A DNA stretch of 64,000 nt from CAWBRT01 sp050015355. Its GTDB lineage: Bacteria; Acidobacteriota; Terriglobia; Terriglobales; Acidobacteriaceae. Shown one piece after another: positions 7,618-17,187 of this stretch. Each line of letters begins with the position of its first letter. Position 1 is the first letter of the stretch. The stretch spans positions 1 through 64,000 of the forward strand of contig JBEKBO010000004.1 in the NCBI GenBank assembly GCA_050015355.1, written 5' to 3'. Position numbers and translations under genes: made by a program. Below the pieces are notes generated by a model. It saw only the letters and a program-made list of their open reading frames with translations. It searched no databases and had not been told where the DNA came from.

Positions 7618-10600
7618 GACTGCTCCAGTGGTGGCTCGGAGCCCGGCGTGTTGGGCGTGTTGCTGGAACGCGACCTGGAACGCGAGAAGCGTTGCGCAAG
7701 CCGGTCAAAGAAGATGTAGATGACCGGCGTGGTGTAAAGCGTAAGCACCTGGCTCAGCAGCAGCCCGCCAACCATGCAGATACCTAAGGGCCGGCGAAGT
7801 TCGGAGCCGATGCCCGTGCCCGCGGCCAGCGGGATGCCGGCGAGAAGCGCCGCCATCGTGGTCATCATAATGGGACGGAAACGCAACAGGCTGGCTTCGT
7901 AGATGGCATCGGTGGAGTTCTTGCCGTGCTTGCGTTCGGCCTCCAGGGCAAAGTCCACCATCATGATGCCGTTCTTCTTCACGATGCCGATGAGCAGAAT
8001 GATGCCGATGATGGCCACCACGCTGAGATCCTGGCGGAAGAGGCGGAGTGCGAGCAGCGCGCCCACGCCGGCGGAAGGCAGCGTGGAGAGAATCGTGATC
8101 GGGTGGATGAAGCTCTCGTAGAGCACGCCGAGCACGATATAGACCGTGACCAGCGCGGCCAGGATGAGCAGAGCTTCATTGGACAGCGAATTCTTGAACG
8201 AGGCAGCAGTGCCCTGGAAGCCGGCCTGGAGGCTGGCCGGCATGTTCATCTCTTTCTGGGTCTTATCAATAACAGAAATGGCGTCGCCCAGTGAGGCGTA
8301 CGGCGCCAGATTGAAAGAGATGGTGACCGAAGGGAACTGACCCTGGTGACTGATGGAAAGCGGCGAGTTGATGAGATTGTAATGCGTGAAGGCGCCCAGC
8401 GGCACAGCGCTCGCCGGGGTGGAACTGCTGGCGGCATTCGAGGTTGAACGACTGGAGGCCAGCGCATTCGACGGAGCGGTCAGGGCGCCGGAAGAGGGCG
8501 TGTATGCGGCTGTCGCGGTGGTGGCGCTGGAACCAGCGGATACAGAGCTGGAGGCGGCGAAGGACGTGGAAGCTCCGGCGCCGGATGCCCCGGACGACGC
8601 GTTGGCCTGGATGTACAGGCTCGACAGCTTACTCGGATCCCTCTGAAATTCGGGCAGGGTTTCCAGGATCACGTGGTATTGGTTGAGCTGCGTGTACATG
8701 GTGCTGATCTGCCGCTGTCCATAGGCGTCATACAGCGTGTTGTCGATGGTGGAAGGCGCGATGCCAAGGCGTGAGGCAGTCACGCGGTCGATCATCAGCG
8801 AAACAGCCAAGCCGCCGGTCTGCTGGTCGGTGGCAATGTCTTCGAGTTGCGGCAACTGCTTCAGCCGGTCGACGAATCGATTGGTCCACAGATTCAGCTC
8901 TTGCGGGTCGGGGTCTTCGAGGGTGTACTGATACTGTGTACGGCTCACCCGGTCATCCACAGTGATGTTTTGCACCGGCTGCATGAAGAGCTTAATTCCT
9001 TCGACGTTCTGCAGCGAGCTTTGAAGCCGGCGAATGACGTCCGAGGCGTTGAGGTCTCGCTGAGAAAGCTCCTTCAGGTTAATGGAGAAGCGCCCGCTGT
9101 TCAGCGTGGTGTTCGTGCCATCCGCGCCGATGAACGAGGTCAGGCTCTCGACAGCGGGATCGGCGAGGATCACCTTCGCGAGTTCCTTATGCTTCTCGGC
9201 CATGGCCGGGAACGAGATGGTCTCCGGCGCTTGCGAGATACCCTGAATCACGCCGGTATCCTGCACTGGGAAAAACCCTTTGGGTGCGACGATGTAGAGA
9301 AAGATCGTCAGCGCCAGAGTGCCCAACGCGATCAGCAGGACGATGGGTTGGAAGCGGAGGACAAATTTCAGAGTACGACCGTAGAAGTCGATCATGCGCT
9401 GGAAAGCGCGCTCGGAAAATCGATAGAGGCGTGTCTGCTGCTCGGTCGGATCGTAATGCAGTGTGCGCGCACACATCATTGGCGTTAGGGTGAGCGAGAC
9501 AACCGCCGAGATGATAATGGTGACTGCGAGAGTCACGGCGAATTCGCGGAAGAGGCGGCCAACCACGTCGCCCATGAACAGCAGGGGGATGAGCACGGCG
9601 ATGAGCGAAACCGTGAGCGAGAGAATGGTGAAGCCGATCTGCTCGGCGCCCTTGAGCGCAGCCTGCAACGGCGGATCGCCCTCTTCCAGGTAGCGCGAGA
9701 TGTTCTCGATCATCACGATGGCGTCGTCCACCACGAATCCGGTGGCGATGGTGAGCGCCATCATCGATAGGTTGTCCAGGCTGTATCCCAGCACATACAT
9801 GGCGCCAAGGGTGCCGACCAGGGAGATCGGCACCGCTATAGCGGGAATGATGGTGGCGCGGATACTGCGCAAGAAGAGGAATATGACCAGCACCACCAGC
9901 ACCACGGTCAGCATCAGTTCGAACTCCACGTCGGAGACCGAGGCTTCGATGGGCACCGTAAGGTCGGTCATCTGCGTGACTTTGATACCGGCAGGCAAGT
10001 TGGTCTCAAGCTGAGGCAAGATGTTCTTGATGCTCTTGACGACGCTGATGGTGTTTGCGCCGGGCTGTCGCTGAATGTTGAGAATTACCGCCGGGGTCTG
10101 GTTCATCCAGGCCGCCTGGTTGTTATTCTCAACGCCATCCACCACCTGCGCTACATCCTTGAGTACGACCGGCGCTCCGTTGCGGTAGGCCACGACGACG
10201 TCTTTGTATTCAATGCTGCGTTGAAGCTGATCGTTGGAGTCGATCTGATAATTCTGCCGGGGACCGTCGAAGTTGCCCTTCGCTGCATTCACGCTGGTTT
10301 GAATAAGCGCAGTGCGAAGCTGCTCCAGAGTTAGGCCGTAAGAAGCAAGCGCGGCGGGATTGGCCTGGATGCGGACCGCCGGTTTCTGGCCGCCACTGAT
10401 GCTCACCAGACCGACTCCATTGAGCTGGGAGAGCTTCGGCGCGAGGCGAGTATCCACCAGGTCTTCGACCTGCGAGAGCGGAATGGAGTCAGAGGTGATG
10501 GCCAGCGTGAGCACCGGTGCGTCGGCAGGATTAGTTTTGCTATAGATGGGCGGCGCCGGAAGCACACTGGGCAAGAAGCTCTGCGCGGCGTTGATGGCCG

Positions 10601-10928
10601 ACTGCACCTCTTCCTCGGCCACATCGAGGCTGAGGTTTAGGTTGAACTGCAGCACGATGACCGAGGTTGTGCCCGAGCTCGTAGAGGTCATCTGGCTGAG
10701 CCCCTGCAATTGGCCGAACTGCCTCTCTAGCGGCGCGGTGACAGTAGTGGCCACCACATCCGGGCTGGCGCCGGGGTAGAAGGTGAGCACCTGGATGGTC
10801 GGGTAATCCACCTGGGGCAGGGCGGAAACCGGCAACTGCGTGTAGGCGACGATTCCCACGAGCAGAATGGCAGCCATCAGCAGCGATGTGGCAACCGGTC
10901 GCAGAATGAATGGGCGCGATGGACTCAC
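7614..10928 (-). CDS. RND multidrug efflux pump subunit, MdtB-like, with Ser/Ala-rich insert
   Basis: Second RND subunit, 1104 residues, about 65-70 longer than its neighbour. The family landmarks are intact: FILRPVATSLLMAAILLVGI at the N-terminus, GFVVDDAIVMIENISRYLEE in TM4, ILLIGIVKKNGIMMVDFALE and ELRRPLGICMVGGLLLSQVL near the end. The extra length is a low-complexity Ser/Ala/Thr block at about residues 773-845 (8395-8612), in the second periplasmic loop between LSSLYIQAN and a restored family sequence (PLGAFTHYNL). Its start overlaps the adaptor gene's stop (10925-10928). It probably forms a mixed trimer with the downstream RND protein. Confidence 0.92.
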   Translation of the reverse strand: MSPSRPFILRPVATSLLMAAILLVGIVAYTQLPVSALPQVDYPTIQVLTFYPGASPDVVATTVTAPLERQFGQLQGLSQMTSTSSGTTSVIVLQFNLNLSLDVAEEEVQSAINAAQSFLPSVLPAPPIYSKTNPADAPVLTLAITSDSIPLSQVEDLVDTRLAPKLSQLNGVGLVSISGGQKPAVRIQANPAALASYGLTLEQLRTALIQTSVNAAKGNFDGPRQNYQIDSNDQLQRSIEYKDVVVAYRNGAPVVLKDVAQVVDGVENNNQAAWMNQTPAVILNIQRQPGANTISVVKSIKNILPQLETNLPAGIKVTQMTDLTVPIEASVSDVEFELMLTVVLVVLVIFLFLRSIRATIIPAIAVPISLVGTLGAMYVLGYSLDNLSMMALTIATGFVVDDAIVMIENISRYLEEGDPPLQAALKGAEQIGFTILSLTVSLIAVLIPLLFMGDVVGRLFREFAVTLAVTIIISAVVSLTLTPMMCARTLHYDPTEQQTRLYRFSERAFQRMIDFYGRTLKFVLRFQPIVLLIALGTLALTIFLYIVAPKGFFPVQDTGVIQGISQAPETISFPAMAEKHKELAKVILADPAVESLTSFIGADGTNTTLNSGRFSINLKELSQRDLNASDVIRRLQSSLQNVEGIKLFMQPVQNITVDDRVSRTQYQYTLEDPDPQELNLWTNRFVDRLKQLPQLEDIATDQQTGGLAVSLMIDRVTASRLGIAPSTIDNTLYDAYGQRQISTMYTQLNQYHVILETLPEFQRDPSKLSSLYIQANASSGASGAGASTSFAASSSVSAGSSATTATAAYTPSSGALTAPSNALASSRSTSNAASSSTPASAVPLGAFTHYNLINSPLSISHQGQFPSVTISFNLAPYASLGDAISVIDKTQKEMNMPASLQAGFQGTAASFKNSLSNEALLILAALVTVYIVLGVLYESFIHPITILSTLPSAGVGALLALRLFRQDLSVVAIIGIILLIGIVKKNGIMMVDFALEAERKHGKNSTDAIYEASLLRFRPIMMTTMAALLAGIPLAAGTGIGSELRRPLGICMVGGLLLSQVLTLYTTPVIYIFFDRLAQRFSRSRSRSSNTPNTPGSEPPLEQS

Positions 10929-12160
10929 GGCGTGCTACTCCCGCTCGTGGTGGCCGGCTGAGATCCTTTGGCGATGCTCACCTTCGCGTTGGGCTGCAGC
11001 TTCTCAAAGCTGCTGTTGGCGACCACTTCTCCGGGTTGGATGCCTTCGACCGCGGTCATGCCTGCATTCACCGTGCCGGGCTTGACGGTACGCATCTGAG
11101 CGGTCCCGTTCTGAATAACGTAAACAAAGGAAGCCTGGCCGTTGTGCTGGATGGCGGAGGTGGGAATGAGCGTCCTATCTTTGAGGGTCTCCACCAACAG
11201 GCGGGTATTCACAAACTGGTTGGGGAAGAGCGCGTCGTTCTTGTTGTCGAAGATGGCGCGCAGTTTGACTGTGCCAGTCGTGGTGTCGATCTGATTGTCG
11301 AGGGTCAGCAGTTTGCCGGTGGCGATTTTGGTCTGCGCAGCCCGATCATAAGCATCCACGGTGAGATGGCCGCCGTGACGAAGTTTGGCCTGAATCTGGC
11401 CGAGTGAGTCCTCGGCAACGGTGAAGATCACAGTGATGGGACGCTCCTGAGTGATGACTACCAGCGGAGTGGTACCGTTGGCCTGCACCACGTTGCCGGG
11501 GTCGATCAGCCGCAGCCCCACGCGGCCGGTGAAGGGAGCGGTGATGTGGCAGTAGGCGAGCTGGACCCGGTCGAATTGCACCAGGCCCTGGTCGGCCTTG
11601 ACCGTTCCTTCATCCTGCAGCACGGTCTTTTCCTGGTCGTCCAGAATCTGCTTGGCGATCGCATTTTGGGCCCAGGCGGCGCGATAGCGTTCCAGGTCCA
11701 TCTTGGCTTGCGCAAGAATATGCGTATCCTTCTCCAAGGTGCCCTGAGCCTGCGCAAGCTGCGCCTCAAAAGGACGGGGATCGATGTCTATCAGAGGATC
11801 GCCCTTGCGGACCAGTCCGCCTTCGCGGTAGTGAACGGCCATGACCAATCCGGTCACTTGGCTGGTCACGGAACTGGTAAAGACGGGCGTCACCGTGCCG
11901 ATGGCCTCCAGGTAGACCCCGATGTCGCCCTTTTGCGCGGTGGCTGGCACCACAGCGACCGGACCGCCCATCATGGCCGCGCGCCCCGCCTGCGCAGCTT
12001 TCTGCGGGGTGTTCTGAAAGCGCAGAACCAACATAATCAGGCCCGCAAAGAACAGAAGAACCACGATCCACACAATCACCCGCCGCCTCATGGAGCGATT
12101 GGGTTTGGAGTGGGAAGACAGGGCATCTGGCTGGATTGGTGGAGGAGGATTTTCGTCCAT
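10925..12160 (-). CDS. RND efflux periplasmic adaptor (membrane fusion protein), MdtA-like
   Basis: Links the RND pump to the outer-membrane duct. The 411-residue product begins at 12160 (MDENPPPP); a longer in-frame start at 12208 is less likely. A Pro-rich cytoplasmic tail precedes one membrane helix (about residues 31-50, VIVWIVVLLFFAGLIMLVLR). Next come the biotinyl-lipoyl half motifs (HYREGGLVRKGDPLIDIDPR and later AYCHITAPFTGRVGLRLIDP), an alpha-hairpin and beta-barrel domains. The protein ends in a Ser/Thr tail. It is the first gene of the four-gene operon, all on the minus strand with overlaps or short gaps. Confidence 0.92.
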   Translation of the reverse strand: MDENPPPPIQPDALSSHSKPNRSMRRRVIVWIVVLLFFAGLIMLVLRFQNTPQKAAQAGRAAMMGGPVAVVPATAQKGDIGVYLEAIGTVTPVFTSSVTSQVTGLVMAVHYREGGLVRKGDPLIDIDPRPFEAQLAQAQGTLEKDTHILAQAKMDLERYRAAWAQNAIAKQILDDQEKTVLQDEGTVKADQGLVQFDRVQLAYCHITAPFTGRVGLRLIDPGNVVQANGTTPLVVITQERPITVIFTVAEDSLGQIQAKLRHGGHLTVDAYDRAAQTKIATGKLLTLDNQIDTTTGTVKLRAIFDNKNDALFPNQFVNTRLLVETLKDRTLIPTSAIQHNGQASFVYVIQNGTAQMRTVKPGTVNAGMTAVEGIQPGEVVANSSFEKLQPNAKVSIAKGSQPATTSGSSTP

Positions 12161-12229
12161 CTCATCTACTTTCTTGCACGGCCTTGCTCTTCTGAATCGA
12201 CAAAGCAAGAAGCAATATTGGGTCGGTGC

Positions 12230-12590
12230 TTATCGAGAATAGCTTAATGGAAGAGGTGCGATTCTGTCACTTTTGGGTCGTATCGACAAGCGGTCCCGCA
12301 ATTCCCGCAGATCTTCATCAGTGATTTCGATCGGAGTTTGCGCATAAGTCTCAGCGAACGCTGCCAACTCGATTTCAGCATCAACTGACTGCGTGAAAGC
12401 TGCATTCTGGCGCAGCCACCCAAGCGAATGCTCCCCCAACTCTGATCCGTACACTTCGTGCAAGCCGCTTAGCAGTCGCCACTTCAGGAGCACGGACCTC
12501 GGCGTTGTACACCGTCCAGGTGTTCTTGCTATGCGCACTACGTGGACATCATCTTCCGTATAAGCACCGGGAAAGAATACTTGAAATCTT
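12230..12590 (-). other. Unassigned open frame following the LysR truncation
   Basis: Below the LysR break an open frame runs to a stop at 12230 and reads plausibly as protein, for example LLSGLHEVYGSELGEHSLGW and ELAAFAETYAQTPIEITDED. It does not resemble a LysR ligand-binding domain or anything else I recognise. It ends 70 bases before the adaptor gene and may be the tail of an unrelated gene joined to lysR by recombination. It has no start of its own that I trust. Confidence 0.3.
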
Positions 12591-12971
12591 GGTGCCCACG
12601 TGCATCGACACCTGAACCTCAGGATACGCGGCAGCGTAAGCGGCAAGCACGCTGGGTACTATCTTTGGGATGAAAACATAGGTTGCCCCAATGGTCAAAG
12701 TTCCGCGGACCATTCGTCGAAGATCCCCAATTTCCTCTTTGGCGAGTTCCAGTTGCCGGTAAGACTCGCGGGCACGAGCCAGAAGGAGCCGCCCCGCCTC
12801 GGTCAGCCGAAGATTCCGTCCGCGGTCAAATAGCGGGCACCCGATCTCTTCCTCAAGCTGCTGAATGTGAGTTGAGAGAGTGGGCTGTGAAACGTGCAGC
12901 GATTCGGCCGCGTGCGTAAAATGCAGCAGTTCAGCAACGCGAATGAAGTAACGGATGTGACGAAGTTCCAT
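12549..12971 (-). pseudogene. Truncated LysR-family transcriptional regulator
   Basis: The first 125 residues are a good LysR protein: MELRHIRYFIRVAELLHFTH, winged helix with the recognition region AESLHVSQPTLSTHIQQLEE (about residues 22-41), the linker helix, and the first strand of the ligand domain (GTLTIGATYVFIPKIVPSVL). Homology stops near VSMHVGTK, and the frame ends at residue 140 against a usual length near 295. The rest of the effector domain is gone. As it sits upstream of the efflux operon and in the same direction, the intact ancestor may have regulated that operon. What remains could at most be a DNA-binding fragment. Confidence 0.7.
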
Positions 12972-13439
12972 ATCTGATCAGTCAAGGCAAACGAGAAGCT
13001 GCGACAAATGGCAGATTCTCTCGCCCAGTTGTTCTTCGCACGCGAAGTTCATTCCATTGCCCCACGACCCGGCGCACGCTCGATCCCCTGTATTTTATTC
13101 AAAGCATCTGGAATCAGGCAATTGAATTGCGGTGTCTGAATGCTGAATCCGCCGTTTTCCGCTATTCGTAGAAGCGATTCCTGCGATTGGATCTAACAAT
13201 TGGACCACTCCCAACTCTCTTCGTAAGCTCTTAAAACCTGAGGGCACACGAACAGATCCCGGAGCAGCTCGCAGTTGCTTCGCCAGGACACGCGTTCATC
13301 GCATTAACCATGCCCCCGGATGGAATACCGGAATCGAAGGAGCTAAGACCGATGAGTATCGCGCTCGCTTCTCGGAACCGCTCTTTCGCATCCATAGCTC
13401 GAACCCGCTGATCGCGCTCAGCGTAGGAGGACTCCTCTG
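12972..13439. other. Gene-free stretch between lysR remnant and aldehyde dehydrogenase
   Basis: 468 bases between divergent genes. I see no coding frame with recognisable homology, no convincing sigma-70 pair and no clear LysR-type T-N11-A operator. A strong ribosome-binding sequence (GTAGGAGGACT, 13424-13434) lies just before the ATG at 13440. Confidence 0.4.
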
Positions 13440-14933
13440 ATGTCGACCGCAGCAGGCATGAAACCCAAGCCGTTCCTGATAGGAAGCGAATGGGTTCAGG
13501 ACACATCTTCCTGCATTACATGCGTTAACCCGGCAACCGGTGATGTCAACTACGAGGTCTGTGCCGCTACCGAGGCGCACATCGACGCTGCCGTGCAGAC
13601 CGCCGCCGAAGCCGCCGCGAAGCCAGCCTGGCGAAACATGCTGCCGCACGAACGTGCGCGCCTGCTTAACAGGGTTGCCGACCTCATGATGGAGCGCGCC
13701 GATCTGCTGGCGCGCTGTCAGATGCTGGAGAACGGCAAGGTTTGGAAGGAATGCAAAACGCAGGTCGGGCACGCCGCGGCAGCCTTTCGCTATGCCGCTG
13801 CAGCCGTGGAGGTGCTGTGCGCCGAGGTAACGCCGCCCCGCGGCAACTATCTCTCGATGACCGCGTACGAACCCTACGGCGTAGTGGCCGCGATTACCCC
13901 CTGGAATTCGCCGCTTACGCTCACGGCGAGCAAACTTTCGGCGGCTCTGGCGGCTGGCAACGCCGTTGTGCTGAAGCCGGCTTCGAGCACCCCGACCTGT
14001 GGCATAGAATTCGGGCGCATCGCTCTCGATGCGGGCGTCCCGCCGGGCATTCTGAATGTCGTGCCCGGTCCGGGCGGCAAAATTGGAGACGCACTGGTCA
14101 AGCATCCGAAGGTGCGGATGATCTCCTTCACCGGCGGCACCGAGGTCGGCCGCAGAATCGCCACCTTTGCCGGAGAGAGGCTAATCCCGGCGGTGCTCGA
14201 ACTCGGCGGCAAGTCTCCTCACATTGTCTTTGCCGACGCGGACTTGAAGAGCGCCGCCGATGCCGTGACGGTTGCGATCTTCGAGGGCACCGGGCAGTCT
14301 TGCACCGCGGGCTCACGCTTGTTCATTCAGCGCAATGTAATGGATCAGTTCCTGGGACTGGTGCTGGACAGGACGCGCGCTTTGCGCGTCGGAATGCCCG
14401 ATGACCCGGATTCGCAGCTCGGGCCCCTGGCCACCTTCTCGCAACGCGATTTTGTCGAAACTATCGTGGAGACGACCCGGAAGGAAAACGGGAGCGTTTT
14501 GATCGGAGGCGAGCGCCCTCGGGACTCCCGCCTCGCCAAGGGCGCCTTCTACATGCCAACCATCCTGACTCAAATCACTAACCAGTCGACGGCTGCGCGG
14601 CAGGAAATCTTCGGCCCAGTGCTCTGCGTGTTGCCCTTCGACAACGAAGACGACCTTTTGCGGCAGGCCAACGACACCATCTATGGCCTCGCCTCCGGCA
14701 TCTGGACCTCCGACTACAAAAAGGCTTGGCGCGTGGGGCGGACGCTGGAGGCCGGCGTGGTCTGGATTAACACCTACAAGCAGGTTTCGGCATCTTCGCC
14801 TTTTGGCGGCTTCAAAGATAGCGGTCTCGGCCGCGAACGAGGGCTGCACGGTATCCGCGCCTACCAGCAGCAGAAGTCCTTGTTCTGGAGCATGTCGGAG
14901 AAATTCGACGGCGGCTTCACCATCGCAAAATGA
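13440..14933 (+). CDS. NAD(P)-dependent aldehyde dehydrogenase
   Basis: Oxidises an aldehyde to the acid with NAD(P)+; 497 residues, the normal size for the superfamily. Visible landmarks are the cofactor region ITPWNSPLTLTASKLSAALA, the general-base motif ELGGKSPHIVF, the catalytic cysteine in EGTGQSCTAGSRLF, and EIFGPVLCVLPF near the end. The ATG follows AGGAGG by a good distance. The C-terminus (SPFGGFKDSGLGRERGLHGI) resembles the betaine/hydroxymuconic-semialdehyde group more than gabD, but the substrate is unknown. Remnants and a second dehydrogenase gene follow on the same strand, so an aldehyde-oxidising locus is likely. Confidence 0.92.
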   Translation: MSTAAGMKPKPFLIGSEWVQDTSSCITCVNPATGDVNYEVCAATEAHIDAAVQTAAEAAAKPAWRNMLPHERARLLNRVADLMMERADLLARCQMLENGKVWKECKTQVGHAAAAFRYAAAAVEVLCAEVTPPRGNYLSMTAYEPYGVVAAITPWNSPLTLTASKLSAALAAGNAVVLKPASSTPTCGIEFGRIALDAGVPPGILNVVPGPGGKIGDALVKHPKVRMISFTGGTEVGRRIATFAGERLIPAVLELGGKSPHIVFADADLKSAADAVTVAIFEGTGQSCTAGSRLFIQRNVMDQFLGLVLDRTRALRVGMPDDPDSQLGPLATFSQRDFVETIVETTRKENGSVLIGGERPRDSRLAKGAFYMPTILTQITNQSTAARQEIFGPVLCVLPFDNEDDLLRQANDTIYGLASGIWTSDYKKAWRVGRTLEAGVVWINTYKQVSASSPFGGFKDSGLGRERGLHGIRAYQQQKSLFWSMSEKFDGGFTIAK

Positions 14934-14973
14934 ATTGCACTGCCGGCCTCGCTCGGACACAACTGCAACTCAA

Positions 14974-15192
14974 CGTGCGGCCGCATACTTCTATAGTCGG
15001 GATATTGGCCGCGTCTGGCGCGTTTCGGAAGCCCTGGAATACGGAATCGTTGGTATTAACGTCGGGATCATCGCCAATGAAGTCGCGCCGTTCGGCGGGA
15101 TGAAGCAATCCGGCCTGGGACGCGAGGGATCGAAGTATGGCATCGACGATTACGTTGAGATCAAGTACTTGTGCATGGGCGGAATCAGCTAG
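14974..15192 (+). pseudogene. C-terminal fragment of a succinate-semialdehyde dehydrogenase (gabD-like)
   Basis: From about 14974 the frame reads AAAYFYSRDIGRVWRVSEAL, then EVAPFGGMKQSGLGREGSKY and a tail ending CMGGIS. This is the last 70 residues of a GabD-type dehydrogenase. The nucleotide-binding and catalytic parts are missing, so the gene is 5'-truncated. The join to the 3' side of the complete dehydrogenase lies at about 14934-14973. It may be a leftover of a tandem array of aldehyde dehydrogenase genes that recombined. Confidence 0.65.
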
Positions 15193-15273
15193 CCTAAGCC
15201 GCCACAAAGGCCGCTATTCCGACGTGAGCAACGAAAACAGGTTCTCGCTCATGCCGAGTGCCTGGGAATGTCC

Positions 15274-15279
15274 TATAAT
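15274..15279 (+). promoter_or_regulatory. Candidate -10 box upstream of mmsA
   Basis: A perfect TATAAT lies 79 bases before the mmsA ATG. No good TTGACA-like hexamer sits 16-18 bases upstream, so this is only a weak promoter candidate. Confidence 0.2.
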
Positions 15280-15357
15280 CCACACCGGAAAGGAATGCAG
15301 GTTGGCAATGAAATATAACCGCTAGTGATCACGAATTCACTTACGAAAGGTATCTTT

Positions 15358-16962
15358 ATGACCGCTTCAACCGTTTGTGAGGCTGTAACCACCGATCGTT
15401 ATTACTTCGCCCCGAGTGACGGAACACCGGATCCCATCAGTGGCGCCCGTCCGAAAAAGCTCAAATATGGGGTCGGAGGCGTTTGGAAAGAATCCAAAAC
15501 CAGCAAATACATGCCCTGTTGCGACCCTTCCACGGGCGCGGTGATCGCGTATGCTCCGCAGTGCACAGTTGAGGAAGTCGAAGAAGCCATCCAGACGGCT
15601 GTGGACGCTTATCCGGGATGGCGCGACACTCCCGTAACCAAGCGCGTACAAGTGCTCTTCAAAATGAAGCAATTGCTCGACGAAAATCTCGAAGAACTCA
15701 CCTACCTCTTAGCCCAAGAGAACGGCAAAAAGTGGGATGAGGCGATGGGCGATATCCTCAAAGTTATCGAGGTGGTCGAGTTCGCCTGTGGCGCGCCTCA
15801 GATGATGAAGGGCGAGTCGCTGATGAACGTCTCCGATGGCTACGACACCGTCCAGTTTCGCGAACCACTAGGTGTCTTCGCCGGCATTGCGCCCTGGAAC
15901 TTCCCGGCCATGATTCCCCAGGGCTGGATGGTCCCAATTTGCATAGTCACCGGAAATTGCATGGTGCTGAAAGCGGCCAGCTTCGCGCCGCAATCGGCCA
16001 TGCGCATCACGGAACTTTGGAAGGAAGCGGGCCTGCCCGGCGGCGTGCTTAACATCGTCACCACGAGCCGAAACGAGGCCGAAATCCTCCTCAAGCATCC
16101 CGCCATCAAGGGCGTGACCTTCGTCGGCTCCACCAGCGTAGGTCTGCACGTGTACTCCACCGCCGCCAGCCACGGCAAGCGAGTACAGGCGCTCACCGAA
16201 GCCAAGAACCACGCACTGGTGATGAGCGACGCGGTGATTGAGCGCACCGCTCAAGGGATCATTAACTCTTTTAGCGGATGCGCCGGCGAGCGCTGCATGG
16301 CGTTGCCGGTCGTTGCGGTCGAGAAGTCCATCGCGGACCGGTTGGTTGAAGCCGTCGTGCGCCTCGCGAAACAGATCAACCTCGGCCCCGCTTACGACAA
16401 GAACACCGGCATGGGTCCCGTGGTGAACCAGGGGCACAAGGACTTCGTCCTCAACTGGATTGAGACCGCAATCAAGGAGGGCGCCAAACTCATTCTTGAT
16501 GGGCGCAAGCCGAAGGTGCCGCAGGGATGCGAAAAGGGCTACTTTATCGGGCCAACCATCTTCGACCACGTCACCGAAGAGATGTCCTGCGGCCGCGAGG
16601 AGATCTTCGGCCCGGTGCTCTGCATCAAGCGCGTGGACGGCTTCGAAGAAGGGCTCCAGATTATGAACAACAGCCGTTTCGCCAATGGCTCCGTGATCTA
16701 CACCGAAAGCGGCCAGTTGGCGCGCGAGTTTGCGAAACGTACCGACGGCGGCATGGTCGGCGTCAATGTCGGCATCCCCGTGCCGCTTGGCGTTTTCGGC
16801 TTTACCGGCCACAAGCAGTCGTTCTTCGGCGACCTGCACTGCATGGGACGTGACGGCTTCATTTTCTACACCGAAACTAAGAATGTGACCACTACGTGGT
16901 TCACTGGCAAGAAAATCCCTACAAAGGTCAGTACGTGGGACGGAACCATGACCCGGGGGTGA
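15358..16962 (+). CDS. mmsA: Methylmalonate-semialdehyde dehydrogenase (CoA-acylating) family
   Basis: MmsA/IolA-type aldehyde dehydrogenases convert methylmalonate or malonate semialdehyde to propionyl- or acetyl-CoA in valine and inositol breakdown. The 534-residue product has the family-specific motifs: FAGIAPWNFPAMIPQGWMVP, the base motif replaced by ALTEAKNHALVMSDA, the catalytic Cys in SGCAGERCMALPV, and GVNVGIPVPLGVFGFTGHKQ. The ATG at 15358 follows AAAGG; a GTG at 15325 would lengthen it by 11 residues. The N-terminus has about 35 residues more than typical homologues. No other valine or inositol genes are adjacent. Confidence 0.88.
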   Translation: MTASTVCEAVTTDRYYFAPSDGTPDPISGARPKKLKYGVGGVWKESKTSKYMPCCDPSTGAVIAYAPQCTVEEVEEAIQTAVDAYPGWRDTPVTKRVQVLFKMKQLLDENLEELTYLLAQENGKKWDEAMGDILKVIEVVEFACGAPQMMKGESLMNVSDGYDTVQFREPLGVFAGIAPWNFPAMIPQGWMVPICIVTGNCMVLKAASFAPQSAMRITELWKEAGLPGGVLNIVTTSRNEAEILLKHPAIKGVTFVGSTSVGLHVYSTAASHGKRVQALTEAKNHALVMSDAVIERTAQGIINSFSGCAGERCMALPVVAVEKSIADRLVEAVVRLAKQINLGPAYDKNTGMGPVVNQGHKDFVLNWIETAIKEGAKLILDGRKPKVPQGCEKGYFIGPTIFDHVTEEMSCGREEIFGPVLCIKRVDGFEEGLQIMNNSRFANGSVIYTESGQLAREFAKRTDGGMVGVNVGIPVPLGVFGFTGHKQSFFGDLHCMGRDGFIFYTETKNVTTTWFTGKKIPTKVSTWDGTMTRG

Positions 16963-17043
16963 GTTCGGCGATGACTTTCAATGGTGCTTCGTCACAATTT
17001 CGATAGTCGATAAAGACTGACCGCAACACGCGTAGGGTGTTAG

Positions 17044-17062
17044 TGCGAGCAAGGTGCTCGCA
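17044..17062 (+). terminator. Hairpin downstream of mmsA
   Basis: TGCGAGCA-AGG-TGCTCGCA is a perfect 8-base inverted repeat with a 3-base loop, 80 bases after the mmsA stop. No run of T follows, so it may be an mRNA end-protector rather than a Rho-independent terminator. Confidence 0.3.
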
Positions 17063-17187
17063 TTGGCGCCCTTTCGTGATGGACAGTTTGTGCAAAAGTC
17101 CAATCCGGAGTACTTCAGTGGCCTGCCACCATTACCGACGGCGGGCCGCTATCCTGCGTGCTCCAGTGAATAGTAAGGAGAACGTCT

